From: Gammaproteobacteria bacterium
GTDB lineage: Bacteria > Pseudomonadota > Gammaproteobacteria > Poriferisulfidales > Poriferisulfidaceae
NCBI GenBank assembly: GCA_028819565.1
Contig: JAPPLD010000018.1
Coordinates: 1-64,000 of the forward strand
Length of the DNA stretch: 64,000 nucleotides
Direction: 5' to 3'
The position numbers and the translations under genes were made by a program. Below the pieces are notes generated by a model. It was not told where the DNA came from. It ran no database searches and saw only the letters and a program-made list of their open reading frames with translations. Below are positions 32,396-42,309 of this stretch, piece after piece (the first letter of the stretch is position 1; each line of letters begins with the position of its first letter).

Positions 32396-35038
32396 CTATT
32401 CGCGCAGGGAATCTCCGAGTTCCTTGATGTGCCGGCGCAGGGTGTCGGAGATCTGCGTCTGCATCTTGGGGTCGCGGATCGGGCGGGACTCGGCATCGGT
32501 AACGGTGAACACGTCCTGCACCTGCGCGCCCAGGGTCGTGATCCGCGCCTGGGTGATCCGGACCTGGCACGAGTCGAGAGCCCGGCTGACGGTCCAGAGC
32601 AGGCCCGGGTGGTCGGAGGTCGAGAGGTTGATCCGGGTCTCGGGCGGGGTTTCGCGCTGCACGAACTCGATTTCGGTCGGAAGGTCGAAATGTCGGGTCC
32701 GCCGTTTCGGTTGACGCAGTACCGGGCGGTCGAAGTCCCCTGGCGCCTGCGCCACGTTCTGCAGGGTCGTGCGCATTTCCTCCAGCGCATAGCGTTCGCT
32801 GATTGGATGACCGTCGACGTCGGTCACCAGGAAAGTCTGCAGGATGTAGTGGTCGCGGGTCTCGGTGATGCGTGCGTACAGCACGTTCGCACCGAGCCGG
32901 GCGAGCGCTGCCGTGAGCGGGACGAACAGGCGGGCATGGCTTTCGTCGTAGACCAGCACTTCCGTGCAGTGATGTTCGCCCTGGTGGCGTACAAACACCT
33001 GGGTCGGGATTCCGGGATCGCGGCCGACGATGCACTCGGTCTGCCAGGCCAGTTCGTCGTCGGTGTAGTGCAGGAGGTCGCCGTCGGACAGCGAATTCCA
33101 GAACCGGTGGCAGGCGGCCGGTTCACCGTGGGGGACTTTCGCGAGCGCCGAAGTCTTGAGGTCCTCGATCTGCTGTGCCGCGTCGAATGGCTGATCCAGG
33201 CCGCGCTGCAACTGCTGATCGGTCGCGACGTACAGTTGGTACAGCAGCGCTTCGCGCCAAGGTGTCCACAGTGCCGGGTTGGTGCCGCGCAAGTCGGCGA
33301 CCGTCAACAGGAAGAGACCGCGCAGGCGAACCCCGTTTCCGACCAGCATCGCAAACCGGCTCACCACGTCCGGATCGCTGATGTCGCGCTTCTGCGATGT
33401 TATCGACATCTGCAGGTGATGTTCGACCAGCCAGTGAACCATGCCAGCGTCGTAGGCACTCAGATGGTGATCCAGGCAGAACTCCCGAGCGAGTACGCTG
33501 CCGATACTGGAATGGTCGCCGTCTCGCCCCTTGCCGATGTCATGGAATAAAGCCGCGAGGTACAACAGTTCGGGTTTGGGGAATTGCAGGAACAGCTCGT
33601 GGTAGAGGGGATTTTCGCCTTCGTGGACTGTCTTGGTGATATGCCGCAACTCGGTCAGCACCCGCAGGGTGTGTTCATCGACCGGGTGGATGTGAAACAG
33701 GTCGTACTGCATCATGCCGACCACCTTCGCGAAGTCCGGCCAGTACCGACGAAGGACGCCGTAGCGGTTCATGCGGCGCAGTTCGCGGGCGACGTGCTGG
33801 GGCTGGCGCAGGATTTCCATGAACAGGCTCTTGGAGGCCAGCTGGGCGCGGAAGGTATCGTCGATGCGATGCAGGTTGGCGCGGACCAACCGGATGGTGC
33901 GCGCCCGCACACCCTCGATTTCGGGGTTTTGCTGTAGCAGCAGGAACAGCTCGAGAAGCCCTTGGGGGTGGCGCTTGAAGACCTTCTCGTTGCGGGTCTC
34001 CAGGTAGCCGTCCAAGACCTGGAAATAGGCGTTCAGGGGTCTCGGAGCATTGCGGCTGGGCGGTTGCAGGCTCTCGCGGTAATGTTGGCTGAGCACTTCG
34101 GCGAGGCGATCAATCTCGCTGGTCGTGCGATAGAAGTCCTGCATGAACGACTCAACGGTGTGATTGACGGTGTCGCCCTGATAGCCGAGCCGTTCGGCGA
34201 TCGGGCACTGGTAGTTGAACAGCAGGCGTTCTTCGGCCTGGTCGCTGGCCTCGTGCAGGGCGAAACGCACCTGCCACAGGAACCGCTCTCCCTCGTGCAG
34301 CAGTTCCAGTTCCTCGGGCTCGCAGAAGTCCGACGGGCTCTCGATGTCTTCGTGCCGCTTCAGGATCCAGTGCAGGGTCTGGATGTCGCGCAGTCCGCCG
34401 GGCCCCTCCTTGATGTTAGGCTCCAGCCGGTAGTTGCTGCCGCCGAACTGCTGATGGCGGGATTCCTGCTCCGTGACTTTGCCTTGGAAGAACTGCTCGT
34501 GGGTCCACAGGGGCGCCCGGAACAGCCCGATCCGGGGCTCCAGGTTGCCTTCCAGGTCGCGGGCCAACTTGGAATTCCCGCACAGGTGCCTCATCTCGAG
34601 CCAACTGGTCATCAGGGTGATGTCGTCGCGGGCGTCTTGGCGGCACTGGTGGACGGTGCGCACGCTCTGCGACAACTTCAGCCCGCCGTCCCACAGGGCT
34701 TGGAAGAACGGGCCCAATTCCTCCGGGGTACGCCGCCCCCGGTACAGGGCCAGGACGTCGATATCGGAATAAGGGTGCAGTTCACCCCGGCCGTAGCCGC
34801 CGACCGCGAGCAAAGCGAGATCCTCGATCTCATTCAGCCGATACTCGCGCCACAATACTTGCAGCATCCGGTCGATGAGTTCGGCCCGCGCGTGAATCAG
34901 TTCGGCAATGTCATGATCCGGGAAGCGTTCCGACAGGAACTGCTGGATGGCCTCGGTCCACTGCTTCCAGCTTGCGGGACCGGCATCCTGCGGCGAGGGA
35001 TGCGCGTTGAGGCAGGCCTGGGCTAGGTCGGCTCTCAC
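32396..35038 (-). CDS. glnD: Bifunctional PII uridylyltransferase/uridylyl-removing enzyme
   Basis: GlnD senses glutamine and modifies the PII proteins that control nitrogen metabolism. It has 880 residues (E. coli 890) from a GTG that overlaps the map stop (GTGA). The nucleotidyltransferase motif is [17 protein letters not shown], the HD hydrolase motif is [17 protein letters not shown], and two ACT domains end the protein ([20 protein letters not shown] in the second). All activities appear intact. The order map-glnD-dapD is common in this lineage. Confidence 0.96.
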   Translation of the reverse strand: MRADLAQACLNAHPSPQDAGPASWKQWTEAIQQFLSERFPDHDIAELIHARAELIDRMLQVLWREYRLNEIEDLALLAVGGYGRGELHPYSDIDVLALYRGRRTPEELGPFFQALWDGGLKLSQSVRTVHQCRQDARDDITLMTSWLEMRHLCGNSKLARDLEGNLEPRIGLFRAPLWTHEQFFQGKVTEQESRHQQFGGSNYRLEPNIKEGPGGLRDIQTLHWILKRHEDIESPSDFCEPEELELLHEGERFLWQVRFALHEASDQAEERLLFNYQCPIAERLGYQGDTVNHTVESFMQDFYRTTSEIDRLAEVLSQHYRESLQPPSRNAPRPLNAYFQVLDGYLETRNEKVFKRHPQGLLELFLLLQQNPEIEGVRARTIRLVRANLHRIDDTFRAQLASKSLFMEILRQPQHVARELRRMNRYGVLRRYWPDFAKVVGMMQYDLFHIHPVDEHTLRVLTELRHITKTVHEGENPLYHELFLQFPKPELLYLAALFHDIGKGRDGDHSSIGSVLAREFCLDHHLSAYDAGMVHWLVEHHLQMSITSQKRDISDPDVVSRFAMLVGNGVRLRGLFLLTVADLRGTNPALWTPWREALLYQLYVATDQQLQRGLDQPFDAAQQIEDLKTSALAKVPHGEPAACHRFWNSLSDGDLLHYTDDELAWQTECIVGRDPGIPTQVFVRHQGEHHCTEVLVYDESHARLFVPLTAALARLGANVLYARITETRDHYILQTFLVTDVDGHPISERYALEEMRTTLQNVAQAPGDFDRPVLRQPKRRTRHFDLPTEIEFVQRETPPETRINLSTSDHPGLLWTVSRALDSCQVRITQARITTLGAQVQDVFTVTDAESRPIRDPKMQTQISDTLRRHIKELGDSLRE

Positions 35039-35805
35039 GGAAACCGTTCGTCGGGCCGGGCGGTCAGCACCTCGAAGCCATCCTCGGTGACCAGGATGGT
35101 GTGCTCCCACTGGGCCGACAGGCTGTGGTCGCAAGTGACCACGGTCCACTGGTCCGGCAACAGCCGCACCTGCGGCATCCCGGCGTTGATCATCGGCTCG
35201 ATCGTGAAGGTCATTCCGGGTTTCAGCGCCATCCCGGTGTCAGCCTTGCCGTAGTGTAGGACTTGCGGTTCTTCGTGGAATTCGCGCCCGATGCCATGGC
35301 CGCAGTATTCGCGCACCACGGACAGGTTTTGACCCTCCGCGAAGCTCTGGATGGTATGGCCGAGGTCGCCGAGCCGGAGGCCCGGACGCACTAGGCAGAT
35401 GGCCCGGTGCATCGCTTCGTAGGTCAGTTCGACCAGCCGGCGGGCTTGCACGGACGGCTTGCCGAGAAAAAACATGCGGCTGGTGTCGCCGTGGTAGCCG
35501 TCCTTGATGACGGTGACGTCGATGTTGAGGATGTCGCCGCGCTTGAGCTTGCGTTCGGAGGGGATGCCGTGGCAGACCTGGTGATTGAGCGTGGTGCAGA
35601 CGGACTTCGGGAAGCCGAGGTAGTTCAGCGGGGCCGGGATGGCATCCTGTTCCTCCGTGATGTAGCGGTGGCACAGGTCATTGAGATAGTCGGTGGTGAC
35701 GCCGACTTCGACATGTTCGGCGATCATTTCCAGCACATCCGCGGCGAGGCGCCCGGCCGTGCGCATCTTCTCCACTTCTTCAGGGCTTTTGATGGTGACA
35801 GGCAT
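35035..35805 (-). CDS. map: Methionine aminopeptidase, type I
   Basis: Map removes the initiator methionine from new proteins. It has 256 residues from the ATG at 35805. Metal ligands and neighbours are visible in LNIDVTVIKDGYHGDTSRMF (two Asp), YCGHGIGREFHEEP (His), FTIEPMIN (Glu) and the terminal WEHTILVTEDG (Glu). In many gammaproteobacteria map is divergent from rpsB with only a short gap; here about 4.3 kb of accessory genes separate them. Confidence 0.95.
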   Translation of the reverse strand: MPVTIKSPEEVEKMRTAGRLAADVLEMIAEHVEVGVTTDYLNDLCHRYITEEQDAIPAPLNYLGFPKSVCTTLNHQVCHGIPSERKLKRGDILNIDVTVIKDGYHGDTSRMFFLGKPSVQARRLVELTYEAMHRAICLVRPGLRLGDLGHTIQSFAEGQNLSVVREYCGHGIGREFHEEPQVLHYGKADTGMALKPGMTFTIEPMINAGMPQVRLLPDQWTVVTCDHSLSAQWEHTILVTEDGFEVLTARPDERFP

Positions 35806-35927
35806 GGGGCTAGCAGGGCCGAAAATGGTGCGTAGAAACACATATTATGAGCCATAACGCCCAGCGAGGGCGGCACCGGACGTATGAAGCCGGTCGACCT
35901 AGAGAAGGCTATTCGCATCTAATATAG

Positions 35928-35945
35928 CATCATATGATGTATAAT
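35928..35945. promoter_or_regulatory. Palindrome and -10 element upstream of the second vapBC
   Basis: CATCATATGATG at 35928-35939 is a perfect 12-bp palindrome, followed at once by TATAAT at 35940-35945. A further CATCA lies downstream near 35951. This arrangement suits a VapB-controlled operator overlapping the promoter. No good -35 hexamer was found. Confidence 0.45.
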
Positions 35946-35974
35946 TTATGCATCATTCCCGGATGGAGGCTGGC

Positions 35975-36178
35975 ATGCGAACGACACTGAACATCGACGA
36001 GACCCTGCTGGCGCAGGCTCGGCTGCTTACCGACATCGAATCGAAATCGAAGCTGGTACGCGAGGCACTGAGGGCGCTGGTAGAAAGGGAGAGTGCCCGC
36101 CGACTCGCAAAACTGGGCGGCAGCCAGCCTGAACTTCTGGATATTCCGCGCCGCCGTCTCGCCGATGATCCTGGTTGA
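35975..36178 (+). CDS. vapB: VapB-family antitoxin
   Basis: The 67-residue ribbon-helix-helix protein reads RTTLNIDETLLAQARLLTDI, then SKSKLVREALRALVERE, matching VapB antitoxins of the type-II VapBC family with RHH folds. The start is the ATG at 35975; the open frame extends nine codons upstream, into the operator area. Its C terminus (PRRRLADDPG) overlaps the vapC start. It is the first gene of the accessory patch between map and rpsB. Confidence 0.85.
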   Translation: MRTTLNIDETLLAQARLLTDIESKSKLVREALRALVERESARRLAKLGGSQPELLDIPRRRLADDPG

Positions 36179-36536
36179 CACCTCCGTCTGGGTCGAGCAT
36201 TTCCGCGTCGGCAACGAGGCACTGGCCCGCCTGCTCGACGAACACCAGGTGTGGGTCCATCCGTTCGTGATCGGCGAGATCGCCTGCGGCAACCTCGAGG
36301 ATCGCAAGGAAATCCTGTCAGGGCTCACGCATCTTCCCGCGGTGCCGGTGGCGACGCATTCCGAAGCGCTGTTCTTCTTGGAGCGGAATCGGCTGGCAGG
36401 GCTCGGCATCGGCTATGTCGATCTGCACCTGCTGGCGTCGGCGTCGCTGGCGCCGCCGATGCGATTGTGGACGCGGGACCGGCGGCTCGGGACGGTGGCG
36501 GACAGCATGAAATGTGCTTATGGACGCCACCACTAA
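36165..36536 (+). CDS. vapC: VapC-family PIN-domain toxin
   Basis: The 123-residue PIN ribonuclease overlaps vapB by 14 bases. Active-site acids are visible: D5 in ILVDTSVWVEHF, Glu in VIGEIACGNL, Asp in GYVDLHLLASA and Asp in LWTRDRRLG. It belongs to a different VapC subfamily from the one at 13867. The toxin appears intact; its RNA target is unknown. Confidence 0.87.
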   Translation: MILVDTSVWVEHFRVGNEALARLLDEHQVWVHPFVIGEIACGNLEDRKEILSGLTHLPAVPVATHSEALFFLERNRLAGLGIGYVDLHLLASASLAPPMRLWTRDRRLGTVADSMKCAYGRHH

Positions 36537-36565
36537 AGTAAGGGATTTGACATGCATGTTCTACA

Positions 36566-38122
36566 ATGTGCTTTGTGCCGTTGCATAGACCCGTCAACCG
36601 TGCTGGAACAGGGCAGATGACTGCTGAAATTGGGCTTCAAATAGAAAATACGGGCCCGTTATCGGTAGTGGACCAAACCCGCCTAGAAGTATCAAGGCGC
36701 ACTGGTGCAGAAAAAAAATCATGCCTTGGGCAATTTCTAACACCTGCGAGCACGGCTGCATTTATGGCGGGACTTTTTCCCCGATCTCAAGGGGAATGCC
36801 GCTTGCTTGACGCTGGAGCCGGAATTGGTTCTCTTTCAAGTGCATTTTTGGAAAGGTGCGTAAATGGAGAAATGAAATTCGGTGCAGTCCAGATTACAGC
36901 GTTCGAAATTGATCCGGCAATCCAAGAAGAACTGCAACGTTCTTTGTCCTACTACACCGAGAAATGTCCTTTATCCTATGAAATCGTCGGCGAAGATTTT
37001 GTAGAAGAGGCGGTCAATTCGATCCAGTTTCAAAAATGCAATTTCACGCACGCTATTCTGAATCCTCCCTACAAGAAGATCCGTAGCAACTCTAGATACC
37101 GGGAACTTACGCGTCAAGTTGGGATTGAGACTGTCAATCTTTATTCCACGTTTGTAGCTTTGGCCATCGCGCTGACCCAACCGAATGGACAGATCGTGGC
37201 AATTATCCCTCGCAGCTTTTGCAACGGGCCTTACTATCGCCCTTTCCGTGAATTTATTTTTGCTCACACTGCCATCCAGCATATACACCTATTCGCATCC
37301 CGGGACAAGGCTTTCAGGGATGATGATGTACTTCAGGAAACGATTATTATCCGGCTTGAGCGAGAGGCTAAACAGGGGTCTGTGACAGTTTCCACATCGA
37401 CCGACAACACTTTTTCCGACCTGACCGAACACACATATCCGTTTGAGCAAATCGTGCAGCCAGATAATTCTGAGCGATTTATTCATATTCCCACTTCTTC
37501 TGCTATGGCCACGGGTCTTCCTCCGACCGTCCGCCACACGCTGGATGAATTAGGCATCAAGGTTTCCACTGGACCCGTAGTGGACTTTCGACTGAGGGAG
37601 CACCTGCGCGAGATGCCAGGTCCAGATTGCGCTCCCTTGCTCTATCCCGGACACTTCAGCAATGGCGGCATCACATGGCCTGCTACCGGAGAAAAGAAGC
37701 GAAATGCCATTAGGCGCAGTGCCGATACTGAAAAGTGGCTATATCCCTGTGGATTCTATTGCGTGGTCAGGCGCTTTTCATCCAAGGAAGAAAAACGTCG
37801 AGTCGTGGCTAGCGTGGTCGATCCCAGTCCATTTGGCGATGCGGAAGCACTCGGTTTTGAGAATCACCTGAATCTGTTCCATGAAAACAAGCGCAGTCTG
37901 CCACAAGCTCTTGCACACGGTCTCGCCGTATTCCTGAATTCGACTCTTGTCGATGACTATTTCAGACGTTTTAGCGGACACACCCAAGTTAATGCCACGG
38001 ATTTGAAGTTCATGAAATATCCGAGTCGAGGCATGTTGCTTAAGCTTGGCAAGTGGGCTATGCGGAATAGGAAAATCACTCAAGCTATGATTGATAATCG
38101 GATACATGCGCTTTTCACATGA
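36566..38122 (+). CDS. Type II adenine-specific DNA methyltransferase (PstI/BsuBI-like)
   Basis: The protein has 518 residues from the first ATG; an alternative ATG at 36617 would shorten it by 17. A motif-X-like GQFLTPASTAAFMA precedes the SAM-binding motif I LDAGAGIGSLS (81-91), and the catalytic motif IV NPPY is at 166-169, indicating N6-adenine methylation. The C-terminal half is the target-recognition region. It is coupled by an ATGA overlap to a PstI/BsuBI-family endonuclease, so it should protect the same site; those enzymes recognise CTGCAG. Composition is clearly more AT-rich than the flanking map and rpsB, consistent with transfer. Confidence 0.87.
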   Translation: MCFVPLHRPVNRAGTGQMTAEIGLQIENTGPLSVVDQTRLEVSRRTGAEKKSCLGQFLTPASTAAFMAGLFPRSQGECRLLDAGAGIGSLSSAFLERCVNGEMKFGAVQITAFEIDPAIQEELQRSLSYYTEKCPLSYEIVGEDFVEEAVNSIQFQKCNFTHAILNPPYKKIRSNSRYRELTRQVGIETVNLYSTFVALAIALTQPNGQIVAIIPRSFCNGPYYRPFREFIFAHTAIQHIHLFASRDKAFRDDDVLQETIIIRLEREAKQGSVTVSTSTDNTFSDLTEHTYPFEQIVQPDNSERFIHIPTSSAMATGLPPTVRHTLDELGIKVSTGPVVDFRLREHLREMPGPDCAPLLYPGHFSNGGITWPATGEKKRNAIRRSADTEKWLYPCGFYCVVRRFSSKEEKRRVVASVVDPSPFGDAEALGFENHLNLFHENKRSLPQALAHGLAVFLNSTLVDDYFRRFSGHTQVNATDLKFMKYPSRGMLLKLGKWAMRNRKITQAMIDNRIHALFT

Positions 38123-39069
38123 GTAGTGGAAACGACCACATTCAGGCAGCGCAGGAAATCATCATCTTCCTAGGTTTGCCAAAGGCTCAGCAGAACGAGC
38201 GTTCGGCATTATGTTTGTTGGCGTTGTTGAATTTAACCCCAGATAAAACATGGGCCGAATCGGAAAGCCCGCACATGGGCATTACTCCCATTATGGACTG
38301 GACGAGGGAACATTACGGCAGAGACTACGCTCCGAACACTCGGGAGACGTTTCGACGTCAAACGATGCATCAGTTTTGTGATGCGGGAATCGCCCTGTAT
38401 AACCCAGATGATCCTGATCGTCCGGTGAATAGCCCTAAAGCAGTCTATCAAGTTGCGCCAGCCGCTTTGGATTTGCTGCGCCTGTATGAAACTTCTGCAT
38501 GGGATGATGCTCTTATATCCTATTTGGATAGGCATCCAACGCTCATAAGTCGCTATGAGAAAAAGCGCGAACAAAATCTTGTCTCCGTCACAATTTCACC
38601 AAATCAAGAGATAACCTTCAGCCCCGGCAATCACAGCAAACTTATTCGAGACGTTATAGAGGAATTTGCTCCACGTTTTGCACCAGGAAGCGTTTTGGTT
38701 TACGCCGGTGATACTGGCAACAAGTGGGCTTATTTCGATACCGCCCTTATGGGCGAACTCGGTATTGATGTTGATTTGCACGGCAAGATGCCTGACGTGA
38801 TGTTGCACTATGCTGAAAAGAATTGGTTGTTTTTGGTCGAGGCCGTCACCAGCCACGGACCGGTGGACGGCAAGCGTTATGAAGAATTGGCCGAACTCTG
38901 TTCCGGAGTCAAAGCCGATCTGGTATATGTAACGGCCTTTCCCGACCGTTCTTCCATGCGAAAATTTCTTACTGAAATTGCTTGGGAAACAGAAGCTTGG
39001 GTTGCTGATTCTCCGTCTCACCTGATGCATTTCAATGGCACTCGTTTTCTTGGTCCTCATGACAGGTGA
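38119..39069 (+). CDS. Type II restriction endonuclease, PstI/BsuBI family
   Basis: The protein has 316 residues. The C-terminal half carries the family's conserved blocks: PDVMLHYAEKNWLFLVEAVTS (PD at 225-226, E241 as the nuclease core), VYVTAFPDRSSM, IAWETEAWVADSPSHLMHFN and GTRFLGP at the end. The N-terminal part is the helical region of this family. Members cut CTGCAG, so that specificity is expected but not shown. No controller protein gene is present. It overlaps the methyltransferase stop by 4 bases. Confidence 0.88.
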   Translation: MSSGNDHIQAAQEIIIFLGLPKAQQNERSALCLLALLNLTPDKTWAESESPHMGITPIMDWTREHYGRDYAPNTRETFRRQTMHQFCDAGIALYNPDDPDRPVNSPKAVYQVAPAALDLLRLYETSAWDDALISYLDRHPTLISRYEKKREQNLVSVTISPNQEITFSPGNHSKLIRDVIEEFAPRFAPGSVLVYAGDTGNKWAYFDTALMGELGIDVDLHGKMPDVMLHYAEKNWLFLVEAVTSHGPVDGKRYEELAELCSGVKADLVYVTAFPDRSSMRKFLTEIAWETEAWVADSPSHLMHFNGTRFLGPHDR

Positions 39070-39102
39070 CAAACTGCAAACCCATGAAAGAGCTATACAA
39101 AA

Positions 39103-39131
39103 TTGATTCTTAAGGCGAATTTAGTTATTAT
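39103..39131 (+). promoter_or_regulatory. Possible mrr promoter
   Basis: TTGATT at 39103-39108 and TATTAT at 39126-39131 are spaced by 17 bases, in the gap between the endonuclease gene and the mrr remnant. It suggests separate transcription of mrr. Confidence 0.45.
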
Positions 39132-39218
39132 CAGTTCCGGCATGAGCCGGGTCATCAATCCTCAACTATAGAGTCGCGCAACGCTTTGGTGGTCAGCGAC
39201 ATGATTGAGCGGTAGTCG

Positions 39219-40152
39219 ATGCCAATTCCCGACTTTCAGTCACTGATGCTACCCACCCTCAAGGCATTTAATGCCAGTGAGGAGATGCCGTTGTCGGAGG
39301 TCCGCAAGCAGATCAAAGACGCCGAGGGGCTATCTGCTGAGGATATCCGGGAAATGCTTTCGAGCGGCCGACAGACAAAGTTCGCAAACCGTGTGAATTG
39401 GGCTGTGATCTACATGGAGCGCGCCCATCTTCTTGCTCGGGTTCGCCGTGGCGTGTACCGGCTGACGCAAGAAGGTAAGCGCTTGCTTGTTCAGGCACCT
39501 CTACGCATCGACATCAACTTGCTTGAAGAAAAATACCCTGATTTCGCCGAATGGCGGCAACGAGCAAACACTTTGCCTCGCGGCAAGGATGAGGGGGCTA
39601 AGCAAAACGATAACATTATCGAGACACCAGAGGAAGTGCTGGAAAGAGTTGCACAGCAATTGCGCAGCGAGCTGGAAGCAGATGTGCTGAGTCGGGTTCG
39701 TGATGCAGAGTCAAGTTTTCTTTCTTGAGCAGATTGTTGTCGACTTGTTGATCGCGATGGGCTACGGTGGTGGTGATGCCGCGAGGGGCCAGGTAACTGG
39801 ACGTTCGGGTGATGGGGGGATTGACGGCACGATTCGGGAAGATGCGCTCGGTTTGGACGAGGTTTATGTGCAGGCGAAAAGGAACAAAGACGGCAACACT
39901 GTGGGCGAAGGAGATCTGCGCAATTTTGCTGGAGCGATTGATGCTGCGGGCACAACCAAAGGCGTGTTCGTTACTACGGCTGATTTTACGCGCGCTGCGA
40001 GAGAGTACGTATCGCGGAGCCCGAAACGAATCATTCTGATCGATGGTGCGGAACTTGCCCGCCTGATGGTCCAGCACGGGATTGGAGTACGTACACGAGT
40101 TCAAGAGGTTAAGCAGATCGACGAAGACTACTTCGATCAGGAAGCGATCTAA
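39219..40152 (+). pseudogene. mrr: Mrr-type restriction endonuclease, frameshifted
   Basis: The first frame (39219-39728, 169 codons) encodes the Mrr N-terminal winged-helix region (PIPDFQSLMLPTLKAFNA; FANRVNWAVIYMERAHLL; YRLTQEGKRLL) and stops right after the junction DAESSF. The nuclease domain continues one frame away (to 40152): FLEQIVVDLLIAMGYGGGDA, TGRSGDGGIDGTIREDALG, VYVQAKR and KGVFVTTADFT. Skipping one base in the run TTTTCTTTC near 39717 joins them as SSFFLEQIVVDLL, giving a normal Mrr. Mrr is a type IV enzyme that attacks certain methylated DNA. Alternatives are a sequencing error or separate translation of the second part from GTG 39700. Confidence 0.75.
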
Positions 40153-40170
40153 GGCCAAGCCCTTGCCATG

Positions 40171-40325
40171 TATAATGGCGCGCCGCAGGCTCGCCTGCGA
40201 AAATTCGCGTCCGGATCGACACGAGCGGTGGGTGCCCCCAGGGTTGCCGCGAGGGGTCCGGGCAAGTTGACAACCCGCAAGGCTTCGGAACCTGACAGCC
40301 CGGAGCCGCCATCAGGAGGGCCGCA
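40171..40325 (+). promoter_or_regulatory. rpsB promoter -10 and structured leader
   Basis: A perfect TATAAT lies at 40171-40176, with no good -35. The leader then forms a strong early hairpin (CGCAGG-CTCG-CCTGCG, about 40184-40199) and further GC-rich segments, ending in AGGAGGG ahead of the rpsB ATG. S2 represses rpsB-tsf through its leader in E. coli; a similar control is plausible here, but the structure was not folded. Confidence 0.45.
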
Positions 40326-41396
40326 ATGCCGTGTGCCACCTTGCGTGAGATGTTGGAAGCCGGTGTCCATTTCGGACATCAGACCCGGTACTGGAACCCC
40401 AGCATGGCGCCGTACATCTTCGGCGAGCGCAACAAAATCCATATCATCAATCTCGAAATCACCCAGCGCATGCTGGATGAGGCCGCCGAACAGGTGCGCG
40501 AGTGGGCTGCCGAGGGCAAGACGATCCTGATCGTCGGCACCAAGCGGGCAGCTCAAGACATCGTCAAGTCCAAGGCCGAGGAGTGCGGGATGCCGTACGT
40601 CTCGCAGCGCTGGCTGGGCGGGACGCTGACCAACTTCCACACTGTGCGCAACTCCATCAAGCGCCTGCAGGACCTCAAGCGTATGGAGGGCGAGAACCTG
40701 ATGGCGCGCATCAGCAAGAAGGAAGCATTGCGCCTGACCCGCGAAAAGCTCAAGCTGGAACGCAGTCTGGGCGGCATCGAGGACATGGAGCGGCTGCCGG
40801 ACGCCCTGTTCGTGATTGATGTCCGTTACGAGAACATCGCGGTGCGCGAGGCCCGCCGACTGAATATCCCGGTGGTTGCGGTGGTCGACAGCAACAGTTC
40901 GATCGAAGGCATCGACCGGATCATCCCGGGCAACGACGACGCGATCCGCTCGATTCGGCTCTACATGGACGTGGTCAGCAATGCAATCCAGGAAGGGGGC
41001 AAGCAGGCAGAGGAAGAAGGGGTCGCGGTGGAAGCGCCCGCTCCCCGGGGACCTGCCGTGAAGCGCAAAGGCCGACGGACCAAACTGCACGTCGAGTCGA
41101 AGGAAGACTCGCAACCGGAGGAGGCCGCCGACGAGGCGGCGTCCGAACCCGAAGCCGCGGCAGTGGAAGAGCCAGTCGAAGCTCCGGCGGCGGCCGACGA
41201 GGCGGCTGAGACCGAGGCCGTCCCTGAGACCGAGCCAGCTGAAGAGGACGTCCAGGCCGAAGCGGCCGGGAATGAAACCGAAGCCGAGGCTGCTGCGGTG
41301 GAGGAGCCAGCCGAAGCTCCAGCGGCAGCCGAGGCCGAGGCCGAACCTGAAGCCGAACCTGAGGCCGAACCTGAGGCCGAGACGGCTGCCAAGTAA
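40326..41396 (+). CDS. rpsB: 30S ribosomal protein S2 with long acidic C-terminal tail
   Basis: The first ~225 residues are a normal S2 ([20 protein letters not shown], then [40 protein letters not shown]). The protein then runs on to residue 356, beyond the usual ~240. After a short basic patch ([11 protein letters not shown], 244-254) the tail is almost entirely Glu, Ala, Pro and Val, with internal duplication ([16 protein letters not shown] and [16 protein letters not shown]). The tail is in frame without a break, so it is probably real. It is followed by tsf. Confidence 0.95.
   Translation: MPCATLREMLEAGVHFGHQTRYWNPSMAPYIFGERNKIHIINLEITQRMLDEAAEQVREWAAEGKTILIVGTKRAAQDIVKSKAEECGMPYVSQRWLGGTLTNFHTVRNSIKRLQDLKRMEGENLMARISKKEALRLTREKLKLERSLGGIEDMERLPDALFVIDVRYENIAVREARRLNIPVVAVVDSNSSIEGIDRIIPGNDDAIRSIRLYMDVVSNAIQEGGKQAEEEGVAVEAPAPRGPAVKRKGRRTKLHVESKEDSQPEEAADEAASEPEAAAVEEPVEAPAAADEAAETEAVPETEPAEEDVQAEAAGNETEAEAAAVEEPAEAPAAAEAEAEPEAEPEAEPEAETAAK
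41331..41393 (+). repeat. Tandem 12-base repeats encoding the end of the S2 tail
   Basis: About three and a half near-identical copies of GCCGAACCTGAG encode the repeated AEPE units at residues 336-353 of S2. Tandem repeats of a codon-multiple length allow in-frame growth and shrinkage, so tail length may vary between strains. Confidence 0.7.
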
Positions 41397-41420
41397 GCGG
41401 ACGGAACCGAGGAGTCATTC

Positions 41421-42296
41421 ATGGAGATTACGGCACAACTCGTCAAGGAACTGCGCACCCGGACCGGGGTGGGCATGATGGAATGCAAGCGTGCGCTCAG
41501 CGAGTGCGATGGCGACATCGACGCCGCCATCCAGCACCTGCGCACGTCTGGGCAGATGAAGGCGGACAAGAAGTCCGCTCGCACGGCGGCGGAAGGCTCG
41601 CTGGCCCTTGCAAAGTCGGGAGATGGCGCCCGGGCGCTGCTTCTGGAGCTGAACAGCGAGACGGATTTTGTTGCCAAGGACGAAGGTTTCCGGGCATTTG
41701 CCCAGACCTGCGTCGAGGCCGCGCTGTCATCGGGGACCGACGATGTCGAGACCCTGATGAACCAGACCGTAGACGGTGGCACGCTTGAAGAAACTCGCCG
41801 GGAACTGGTGGCTCGTCTAGGCGAGAACATCCAGGCCCGCCGCCTGCAGGGGCTTGATGCCGACGGCGCCTCGATCGCCTGCTACCTGCATGGGCGGCGA
41901 ATCGGCGTGCTGGTGGCGTTCGATGGGGAGCCCGAACTGGGCCGCGACCTGGCCATGCATATCGCAGCGTCCCGCCCGGTGTGCGTGAGCGAGGATGAAG
42001 TCCCGGAAGACCTTCTGGAGAAGGAACGCGAGGTGCTGACCGCGCAAGCACAGGAATCTGGCAAGCCGCCGGAGATCATCGAGAAGATGATTGCCGGACG
42101 CCTGCGCAAGTATCTGTCCGAGATCACGCTGCTGGGCCAGCCTTTCGTCAAGGACCCGGACGTCACGGTCGGCAAGTTGCTCCAGTCGAAGAATGCTTCG
42201 GTCCGGGCGTTTACGCGCCTGGAAGTCGGCGAGGGGATCGAGAAGAAGCAGGAAAACTTCGCCGAGGAAGTTCGAGCCCAGGCCGAGAAACACTGA
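41421..42296 (+). CDS. tsf: Elongation factor Ts
   Basis: EF-Ts exchanges GDP on EF-Tu. It has 291 residues. The N-terminal domain [20 protein letters not shown], then the EF-Tu-contacting [14 protein letters not shown], and the late family blocks [20 protein letters not shown] and [17 protein letters not shown] are all complete. It follows rpsB by 24 bases with GAGGAG upstream. Confidence 0.96.
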   Translation: MEITAQLVKELRTRTGVGMMECKRALSECDGDIDAAIQHLRTSGQMKADKKSARTAAEGSLALAKSGDGARALLLELNSETDFVAKDEGFRAFAQTCVEAALSSGTDDVETLMNQTVDGGTLEETRRELVARLGENIQARRLQGLDADGASIACYLHGRRIGVLVAFDGEPELGRDLAMHIAASRPVCVSEDEVPEDLLEKEREVLTAQAQESGKPPEIIEKMIAGRLRKYLSEITLLGQPFVKDPDVTVGKLLQSKNASVRAFTRLEVGEGIEKKQENFAEEVRAQAEKH

Positions 42297-42309
42297 CCCC
42301 GACGCCGCC

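Noticed and set aside
32429-33550. Plus-strand frame antisense to glnD
   Set aside because: glnD is complete and conserved on the other strand; the plus frame is a composition artefact.
36547-36567. TTGACA followed by TACAAT upstream of the methyltransferase
   Set aside because: The two hexamers are only 9 bases apart, too close for a sigma-70 promoter, and TACAAT overlaps the start codon.
39700-39740. Programmed +1 frameshift in mrr
   Set aside because: The TTTTCTTTCTTGA run lacks a tRNA re-pairing arrangement like the CUU-UGA of prfB, and no stimulatory element is evident. A mutation or sequencing error is simpler.
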